Of a DNA stretch of 64,000 nucleotides, positions 56,510 through 64,000 are shown in pieces. The stretch is from Vitellaria paradoxa (lineage: Eukaryota; Streptophyta; Magnoliopsida; Ericales; Sapotaceae), in assembly GCA_019916065.1 (NCBI GenBank), contig CM034244.1:37166377-37230376 (forward strand), given 5' to 3'. A program made the translations under genes and the position numbers. A model generated the notes under the pieces. The model saw only the letters and a list, made by a program, of their open reading frames with translations, ran no database searches and was not told the DNA's origin. Within the stretch, counting starts at the first letter, position 1. Every line of letters begins with the position of its first letter.

Positions 56510-56885
56510 ATTTAATGGCAGTCGCTAAAATTTAATTTTAAAAAAATATTTCTATTTTGCAACTACCGAAAAATAGTCGCTAATAAGCCTTAAGTGATCG
56601 CTAATGATTACGCGCCATCGGGTAGGACTTGGCGCCAAGTTGGCAGGAATGAACTAGCGACCGCCTATGATATATTACCGACTACTTCTCGCGGTTGCTA
56701 AAATTCAAAACTTCTTAGTCGCTAAGTCGTCGCAAAAATAATAGCAACCACCTGAGCAGCCATAAATACTTTTTTAGCAACAGAGCAATTGCGACTCTTT
56801 GTTTGTGGTCGCTATGCAGTCGTAATAACATTTTAACGATCACTTTTACCAAAAGCAGTCGCTAAAACCGTTTTTTCTAGTAGTG
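56510..56885 (+). repeat. CACTA right subterminal repeats and terminal inverted repeat
   Basis: Many copies of (A)GTCGCTAA or the complement occur: CAGTCGCTAAAA, ATAGTCGCTAATA, TTAGTCGCTAAGTCGTCGC, GTGGTCGCTATG and AGCAGTCGCTAAAACC. The block ends CCGTTTTTTCTAGTAGTG at 56868-56885, the complement of a CACTA-type end. Subterminal repeats of this kind bind the TNPA-type protein in En/Spm. Confidence 0.8.
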
Positions 56886-57255
56886 TAGACAATAGTCAGT
56901 TGCTCATAAAAATAACCACGAACTTAGCCCTAAATATCATGGACCATTTCAGATTTCTCAAAAGGTGGGAATAGTTGCCTACACCCTATAGTTGCCTTCA
57001 ACTACTACCATTCATCCCACTTTCTATGCGTCCCACTTGATGAAGGCCTCTGCAGCACACCATTTCACCCATTTATATACCTTCGTTAATCACCTAACCA
57101 CCTACCAATCCCAAGCTATTTTGGATGGAAGATTGGTTAAGAGAGGGAACTCACTGGCAACTCAAATACTCATTCATTAGAAGGAGCTCCCTCCATCAGA
57201 AGCCACTTGGGAGTTTGGTAAAGGTATCAGAGCTAGAGTTCCCTGGTTCTTCGTG
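56886..57255 (+). pseudogene. Ty3/gypsy chromovirus pol tail (integrase C-terminus and chromodomain)
   Basis: Directly after the CACTA end the frame reads KYHGPFQISQKVGIVAYTL, then LPSTTTIHPTFYASHL, then DGRLVKRGNSLATQILIHW and KELPPSEATWE. This is the GPF motif and the chromodomain of Tekay-type chromoviruses. At least two stops are present and the rest of pol is missing, so the CACTA interrupted this element or a deletion removed the left part. Confidence 0.75.
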
Positions 57256-57580
57256 GTTATTTCTATGAGCACTTGCTTTCGACCACTTGCTTTCTTTCTC
57301 TTGGAATGCGCAAAAAGTTAGAAGCCTTTAGTGGAACGGCTTCATTTGGTTTGATCAATAAAGTAGAATAGTCTCATTTAAGTGTCCTAGTTAGGTACAC
57401 AGTTTGCTGTAACAGACTTGATCTAGGCCTTTGGTTTGGATTTAATCCCATTGTAGAGAAGTTGTCTTCCTCCCTTGTAAGAGCTGAACTCGTGTTGTCT
57501 GTACATCATCCATATTTTTCTATTGAATTGAATTCAATTATTTCCCGTGAAGCTGATTTTCTGAATATTCCATACCAACA
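57256..57580 (+). repeat. Possible 3' LTR of the chromovirus fragment
   Basis: Non-coding sequence follows the chromodomain and ends CCATACCAACA near 57580. Its position and CA end fit a 3' LTR, but no second copy is in the window to prove it. Confidence 0.35.
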
Positions 57581-57970
57581 AATGTTATATATATATGACT
57601 GAGGGTCGACTTGACTTCGACTTTGTAGGTAAAACCTTGCTCGAACTCGGCGTCGGAACTGGTCAGGAAAAATATTTTAGGGTCTGATTTTTTGTGAAAA
57701 AATTTCTTAATTCTGGGTTCTAATTGAACATCAAATAATTTTTTGGAGTGGTTCTTTTACGAATAGAGAGAGAGAGAGAGGTGGGTGGGTTTCACGCTAA
57801 GAGTAGCGATGAATTTCATGATGGGTGGAGAGAGGAGGCGGGAGGTGGGTTCACGGTGGTCTTAATGGTGTGAATTTTTTTTTTTTTTTTTTTCTCGGAA
57901 GTGCTTGGTTGTCTTGAGTGGGTTCCATCCATAAGAGAATATGAAAACAAATGAGAGAGAATATGACATT
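57581..57970. other. Intergenic DNA, nothing recognised
   Basis: Contains a short (GA)n run at ~57765-57780 and a T-run at ~57878-57893. No coding or structural feature was recognised. Confidence 0.4.
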
Positions 57971-60045
57971 GTATAATTGTGGTTTTTTTAACGTTAGTAC
58001 GTATGCTAATTATACAATATACATAAGTACATTCGGCTGAAACTATTTTTAAAAATTAGGTTAGTTCGGTGAACGACATCTTTGTCGCATAACGAGACGG
58101 TGGCAAGCAAAAAATAATGGCAACTGTAAAAAGAATTGGCAGCTGTATAAAGAATTGGCAGTTATAAAAAGAATTGAAACCTTGTCAATAACCATGTCGT
58201 CGGCTCCACCAACGATACACCTTGTCCACAAAATGTTAATTCTCTCTTGCTCCGCTTTTTGACTCATGTTCATTTAAAAATAATATACACTAATAATGTT
58301 TTAAAAAAATTAAAAAATTTAAACATAATAAATATAAAAATATCATTCTTATTAATTGAGAAATACAAAATTTGAAATATACAAACTTTAATAAATGTCA
58401 AATTTACCAATTTGGAGTATAAATTTATGAATTTAAAATTTTAAAATTTCAATTCATCAAAATAAAATTTTAAGTCCCAATTAATATGAATTTGAGCATC
58501 TATTTAAATTTTTTATAAGTAAAAATTTTGTTTTAAAATTGTGTTCTCGTCATCTAGGTAATATATTTATATAATTTATAATTGTTTAATATAATTTATT
58601 GTAACTATTTGTTGTTACGATAATATATTTGAATTTTAATATGTTAATTTCGTGCCTATTTGAAGTGTCAAATTTTGATAAAAATTAAATGTAGGCAATT
58701 TTTTATTGTTCCGTGTTGGGTCTATTCCTCAAAAAATGTAAAAAAAAAAAAAAAAATAGAGAAAATTGGAGAAAATTTGTAAAAATTAAAAATAAAATTA
58801 GTAAAAGTTCAAGAAAATTAGTAAGGTTGGAAACTTTGCGCACCAAACTTTCTTTGCAAAATGTGGAGAAAGTTCAAAAACATTTGACATTTTTTAAGAA
58901 AGTTAAAAATTTTTGGTCAAATTAACACTCCAAATAAGCACTGAAAAGGTTATCGAGACAACAGCAAACCATTCATAAGATAAACTAGTTTACAAATTAA
59001 ATAATTTTGAAATAGTACTGTCTTATATTCTTTAAATTAGTGACTGAATTTTAGGATTTTATTATTATGTTAACTAGTGAAATTAAATCAATTAAAATTT
59101 GTCACAAACTTCCGTCTGTATGTGATAAGTGAAATGATAATTTAAAATTTACAAGAAAGATTGCACACAAAATTTGGTGCACAAAGTTTCCAACCTTACT
59201 AATTTTCTTTAACTTTTTCTAATTTTATTTTTAATTTTTATAAATTTTCTCCAATTTTCTCTTTTTTTTTTTTTTTACATTTTTTAGAAATAGACCACAC
59301 TGAACAATCAAAAATTGCCTACATTTTATTTTATTTTTTGTCAAAATTTGACACTTCGAATGGGCTCTAAATTAACATATTAAATTTCAGGTGTATTATT
59401 GTAATAACAAATAGTTACAGTAAATTATATTAAACGATTATAAATTATATATATATATATTACCTAGATGACGAGAACATAATTTTAAAACAAAAATTTT
59501 ACTAATAAAAAATTTCAAATAGATGCTCGAATTCATATTAATTGGAACTTAAAATTTTATTTTGATGAATCAAAAGTTCAAAATTTTAAATTCATAAATT
59601 TATACTCCAAATTGGTTAATTTCACATTTATTAAAGTTTGTATATATCAAAATTTGCATTTTTCAATTCATAAGAATGATATATTTATGTTTATTATTTT
59701 TAAAATTTTTTTAAAACATTATTAGTGTATATTATTTTTAAATGAACACGAGTCAAAAAGTAGAGGGACGGAGAATTGGCATTATGTGGGCAAGGTGTGT
59801 TGTTGGTGGAGCCAACGACATGGTTATTGACATGGTTCCCTAATTCTTTTTATGTCCGTCAATTCTTTTTATAGTTGCCATCGTTTTTTACTTACCATTG
59901 TGTCGTTATTTGGATGTGCGACATAGGTGTCGTCCGCTTAACTAGCGACACCGAACCTAATTTTGAAAATAATTTCAGTCGAGCGTATTTACGTATATTG
60001 TATAATAAGTATACATATTAATGTAAAAAAAACTGTATAATTGTC
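57971..60045. repeat. Long inverted repeat (foldback-like), ~2.07 kb
   Basis: The left arm (57971 to ~58850) is repeated in reverse complement from ~59165 to 60045. The matches include TAGTGTATATTATTTTTAAATG against its complement near 58275, GGAAACTTTG with CAAAGTTTCC next to the loop, and CATGTCGTCGGCTCCACCAA against TTGGTGGAGCCAACGACATG. The loop is ~310 bp. Short tandem units of AAAAGAATTGGCAGY lie in the left arm. Identity is roughly 85-90% by eye. There is no coding capacity; no clear target duplication was found. Probably a non-autonomous DNA element of foldback or MULE type. Confidence 0.78.
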
Positions 60046-60627
60046 TTTATATTAAAAATTTTAATAAGACTAATGAAAAAGAATAAATGTTATCAAGATT
60101 TCAAACTAAGAAAAGGTAAGTGTAATTTTTAATATTTAAAGATAATAAGTTTAATTATCTAAATATTAAGAAAAAAATATGTATAATTTAACCTCATTAA
60201 TTAATATTCGTATGTGTTGGTCATTTCAATTTTTTTGATATTGAAATTGTGGTTCACTACGATCACTTTGTTTTTCGGATGTCTATTCTATGCTCATATT
60301 TCAAAACGATTTATTCAAACACAAGGTCAATACTTTGATTTATTTTTTAAATAATAAAACTGGAATCATCAATTTGGAATGACTTTTACATCATATTAAG
60401 TCCGGCAATTGAATTTTGTAGACCGGAGTTGAATGACTATAGATCATATTGAGTTAGGGAAATAAATTTTCAATACCAGAGAAATAGGTATTGGCGTTAG
60501 ATTTTTTCGAGTAACTACTTTTAGCCATCGCTACTAACTTGTAAAGACCGGAGTCATAAATAGTCTGCAACGATAACTTGGGCGACCACAAAATGGTTAT
60601 TAACAACCGCTAAAAGCGGTCGCTACG
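60046..60627. other. Intergenic DNA with CACTA-like short motifs
   Basis: Mostly AT-rich and unrecognised. From ~60525 it has TTTAGCCATCGCTACTAACT, ACCGCTAAAAGCGGTCGCT and similar words like the CACTA subterminal repeats at 56510-56885, so a remnant of such an end is possible. Confidence 0.35.
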
Positions 60628-60806
60628 ATGGCCACTATACTCTGTCTAGAGTTCTGCAATAGCTCATCTCTCTCCTCTCTCTTTTTCTTCTCCCTCCTCC
60701 TCTTTTCCCTCCTGCGCTCTGCTCCCGCAGTCCCCAAACCCCTCCCTTTGGCCTCCTTCGCCGAATTTTGCCTCCGGCACTACTGCTGTTGCCAACAGCG
60801 CCGAAG
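60628..60806 (+). other. CT-rich stretch with a short open frame cut by Copia-3
   Basis: An ATG at 60628 opens a hydrophobic, Leu/Ser-rich frame in CT-rich DNA (CTCTCTCCTCTCTCTTTTTC). Copia-3 begins at 60807 and ends the frame soon after. The composition is that of a plant 5' untranslated leader, so this could be the start of a host gene, or chance. No family is recognised. Confidence 0.25.
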
Positions 60807-61122
60807 TGTTAGAAAAACGTAAATGACAAATATGGAGGAAGTGATCTATATCATTTAACTAAGCATGCCTTTATATAGGCTTACAAAAAACAACCATAGA
60901 ATACTAATGGTTAAAAACCATAAATGTCACCAAATGCACATAACTTCTAAAACAAAGAAAACTCCCAAATTAACTCACACATAATTCCCTATAACTCAAA
61001 AAGTCACTACCGGTTATACACATCAAACCACAATCGGTTACACAAAAACCAAAAGCCACACATTAATACAAACTAAATGCCACAAATAAAGTTTAATAAT
61101 AAAACCTTTCATTTTCTCAACA
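60807..61122 (-). repeat. Copia-3 3' LTR
   Basis: 316 bp, TGTTAGAAAAACG to TTTTCTCAACA on the plus strand. The polypurine tract on the element strand (TTTAAGGGGGGTG) directly precedes it. The pol stop codon TAA (61129-61131) forms the start of that tract. The partner LTR is outside the window. Confidence 0.75.
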
Positions 61123-61128
61123 CCCCCC

Positions 61129-64000
61129 TTAAACTTGATTTGTTACACCAAGTAAACTCCTCATTTTGATGAAAGTCTCCAACTTGAGGGGCTTCGTGAA
61201 AATGTCCGCCGCTTGGTCTTGTGACTTGATATATTTGAGTTCCACTTCTTTCTTCGTAACGCAATCCCGAATGTAGTGAAATCGGGTATCGATGTGCTTG
61301 CTCCTCCCATGAAACACCGGATTTTTGGCTAAGGCAATGGCCGATTTGTTATCAACAAAAATCTCCATTGGACCTTCCATTTGAAACTTCAACTCCTTCA
61401 CTAAGTTTCTTAGCCAAATTACATGACATACACATGAAGTTGCCGCGACGTACTCCGCCTCGCATGTTGATAATGTGACTATGGGTTGCTTTTTTGACAT
61501 CCATGTGAACGCCGTTTCACCAATAAAAAATACAAACCCCGTAGTGCTCTTCCGATCATCCAAGTCACTACTCCAATCACTATTACAATAACCAACAACA
61601 TCAAAATTGCTAGAAGAGACATAGGAAAGACCATACCCAATCGTTCCTTTGATGTAGCGAAGTATCCTCTTTGCCATTTTGAAATGCGTTGTTGTCGGCT
61701 CCTCCATAAATCGACTAATGATTCCAACCGAATAAAGAATATCCGGTCTTGTGCATGTCAAGTATCTCAAACTTCCAACCAAGCTTTTGAAAAGTGTAGA
61801 ATCTACCTTCTCTCCTCCATCTTGCTTGGTGATTTTGACTCCACATTCCATCGGTGTTCCAACCGGATTAGCATCATCCATGTTGAACCTTTTGAGCACT
61901 TCTTTAGCATAGCCCTCTTGGGATATAAAAATCCCATCTTCACCTTGTTTGACCTCGATCCCAAGATAGTAACTCATGAGACCAATGTTCGTCATTTCAA
62001 ACTCCTTTGCCATCTCCCTTTTGAACTCATCAAACATGCCAGAATCGTTTCTGGTAAATACTAAATCATCAACATATAAACAAATGATTAGTATGTTTTC
62101 ACCTTGCATTTTGATGTAGAGGGCATGCTCATAAGGACACTTCATATACTTCTTCTCTTGAAAGTACTTGTCAATCTTCGAATTCCATGCTCTCGGTGCT
62201 TGCTTCAAACCGTAAAGAGCCTTCTTCAATCGAAGCACTTTGTCTTCTTTACCCTTGACTTCATAACCCAACGGTTGCTCCACATAGAACTCCTCCTCAA
62301 GAATTCCGTTCAAGAATGCCGATTTGACATCCATTTGATGTATCTTCCAATGATTATGGGCTGCCAAAGCAATAATCAAACGAATAGTTTCAAGGTGAAC
62401 AACGGGGGCAAATACCTCATCATAGTCGATGCTGTGTTGTTGACTATACCCTTTCACAACTAGTCTCGCCTTGTGCCTCTCAACATCACCATTGGCCTTT
62501 CGCTTTGTCTTGTATACCCACTTTACTCCGATTGGTTTGTGCCCTTTTGGAAGCTTGGTCAACTCCCATGTGTCGTTTTTCTCTATCACTCGAATTTTTT
62601 CATCCATTGCATCCTTCCATTTTTTGTTTGCAATGGCTTCTTGGAAACTAATGGGCTCACAATCACCAAATAGACAATAGAGAATTATGTCATTTTGATT
62701 TTCATTTACCTCATTAAGTTCCCGTAGACTTCGGGTTCCTCTTGGGCCAATTTCGTTCTCCGAATCGCTGGAAAATGCCTTCGTTCTGTTGGACGATGCA
62801 TTGCATGACGCTAAGCCTTCAGATGACGACCGATCGGTCGACCGGGGGGGTGACGCTGGAATGGGCAAAACTTCACTTATTTTGTCCCTGGTTGGCTCGT
62901 TTTCATCGTCTTCTTCAAAGTATGGAAGGAAATCATACTCCTCCTCCTGTATATTCTAATCCCAAGAGACTTCCTCATCAAAAACAACATCACGACTAAT
63001 AATTACCTTCCCATTCAAAGGATTGTAGAGGCGATAACCCTTTGAACTTGTGTCATAGCCGATGAAGATGAGTTTCTCGCTTCGATCGTCGAGCTTGGTC
63101 CTTTTTTCCTCCGACACATGAGCATATGCAATACTCCCAAACACCTTAAAGTGACCAATTCCGGGCTTTCTTCCGTTCCATGCTTCTTGAGGCGTCTTGT
63201 CAAGCACACTTTTGGTTGGTGCTCGGTTTGTCAAATAGACCGCACAAGCTACGGCCTCCGCCCAAAATTCCCTCGGCATCTTCTTCGTCTTCAGCATGCT
63301 TCTTGCCATGTTCAAGATTGTCCGATTCTTCCTCTCCGCCACGCCATTTTGTTGCGGTGTCCTTGGCACCGTTAACGGACGTCGGATGCCTTTTTCATCA
63401 CAAAACTGTTTGAACTCATTTGATGTGAATTCACCACCTCGATCGGTTCTCATGGCCTTGATTGTAAGGTTGCTTTCATTCTCCACACGCACCTTAAATC
63501 TCTTGAAGGTTTCAAATACTTCCGATTTTTCCTTCAAAAAGTACACCTATGTTTTTCTAGAAAAATCATCAATAAAGAGAAGGAAGTATTTACTTTTACC
63601 ATGAGACTCCGGTTTGATCACTCCACACACATCGGCATGGATGAGTTCTACAGGCTTCTTGGCTCTTGTCATAGACTCCTTCGGAAAACTACTTCGATGA
63701 TGTTTTCCGAGTAAGCACCCTTCACACACTTGGTTCGGCTTGTGAATGTGCGGTAAACCCCGCACCATCTTCTTCTTCGACAAGTTTTCTAGACTCCCAA
63801 AATTGAGGTGCCCGAACCGTAGATGCCATAGCCAAGAGGGATCCTCATAACACGTCTTCAAGCATTTCGGAACATCATTACATACATTCAAAGGAAACAT
63901 TCGGTTTTTGGTCATGGAGACTTTAGCAACAAGTCTCTTATGATTATCTCTCAAATACAAACAATTGTTTTTCATCTGAACTTCAAAACCTTTCTCTAAC
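61129..64000 (-). pseudogene. pol: Copia-3 pol (IN-RT-RH), two in-frame stops, partial
   Basis: One continuous frame runs from the right edge to 61129. It has GAG-pre-integrase and HHCC (HLRFGHLNFGSL, CEGCLLGKHH). Integrase shows catalytic Asp in ELIHADVCG, Asp in MRTDRGGEF and Glu in QNGVAERKNR. RT follows with MDVKSAFLNG and the catalytic YVDD in ICLYVDDLVF, and RNase H with HIDTRFHYIRD and QAADIFTKPL. Two TAG codons interrupt it, at 63547-63549 after DDFSRKT and at 62956-62958 after EVSWD. Both stand where the family has Trp. No frameshift was seen. The start of the polyprotein lies outside the window. Confidence 0.9.

Larger units (their letters stand above)
20710..56885 (+). mobile_element. 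CACTA (En/Spm-type) element, dead and interrupted by nested insertions
   Basis: Visible CACTA parts are 20710-25027, 48470-48588 and 54527-56885. They hold a TNP2-type transposase pseudogene, a Transposase_24-type pseudogene, GTCGCTAA-like subterminal repeats and the right terminal inverted repeat CCGTTTTTTCTAGTAGTG (56868-56885), the complement of CACTACTAGAAAAAACGG. The left terminal repeat was not found, so the left limit is only approximate. Copia-1 and Copia-2 interrupt it. It abuts a chromovirus fragment at 56886. Confidence 0.75.
60807..64000 (-). mobile_element. Copia-3: Ty1/copia element, minus strand, cut by window edge
   Basis: 3' LTR at 60807-61122, polypurine tract and a pol frame with only two in-frame stops in the visible part. 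Gag, primer site and 5' LTR lie beyond the right edge. Similar in its protein to Tork-type plant copia elements. Confidence 0.88.

Overview
This window is plant nuclear DNA, almost certainly from a eudicot. It is AT-rich and made of nested transposable elements of plant-specific lineages: Athila-type Ty3/gypsy, Ty1/copia, CACTA (En/Spm), an L1-type LINE, a Tourist-like MITE and a chromovirus fragment. I found no intact host gene and no tRNA, rRNA or CRISPR. The only recognisable host-gene sequence is a broken N-terminal fragment of DENR, a translation re-initiation factor, at 3171-3419 on the minus strand. The species cannot be told from the sequence.

Layout. 1-900 is AT-rich with degenerate repeats. 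905-2630 (-) is the 5' part of a LINE. 2891-3419 (-) holds an acidic ORF relic and the DENR fragment. 3438-4906 is a long inverted repeat. 5150-6965 is a degenerate array of ~170-bp units, interrupted by Athila-1 (6966-20458, GTAAT target duplication) and resuming at 20459. From ~20710 to 56885 lies one dead CACTA element (TNP2-type transposase pseudogene, Transposase_24-type pseudogene, right terminal inverted repeat) that has been split several times. Copia-1 (minus strand, 25028-48469) sits in it; Copia-1 is itself split by Athila-2 (30633-45063, CTGTC target duplication) and carries a MITE (46457-46807). Copia-2 (48589-54526), a gag-only derivative, is a second insertion into the CACTA. 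The CACTA right end abuts a chromovirus pol tail (56886-57255). 57971-60045 is a second long inverted repeat. Copia-3 (minus strand, from 60807) runs off the right edge.

How the parts work together. Athila-2 is the youngest and most complete element. Its two 1527-bp LTRs differ at only four positions by eye. It has a tRNA-Asp primer binding site, a complete gag, a protease-RT-RNaseH-integrase frame separated from gag by one TAA codon, and an intact third ORF. Athila-1 is a relative with about forty LTR differences and many frameshifts. Comparing the two copies brings out conserved non-coding structure: paired ATTCGAAT palindromes 20-22 bp apart, a covarying hairpin just before the polypurine tract, a second internal hairpin-polypurine module, and a ~260-nt structured block in the 3' untranslated region. 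These are the most unusual signals in the window. All identities, distances and motif counts were made by eye.
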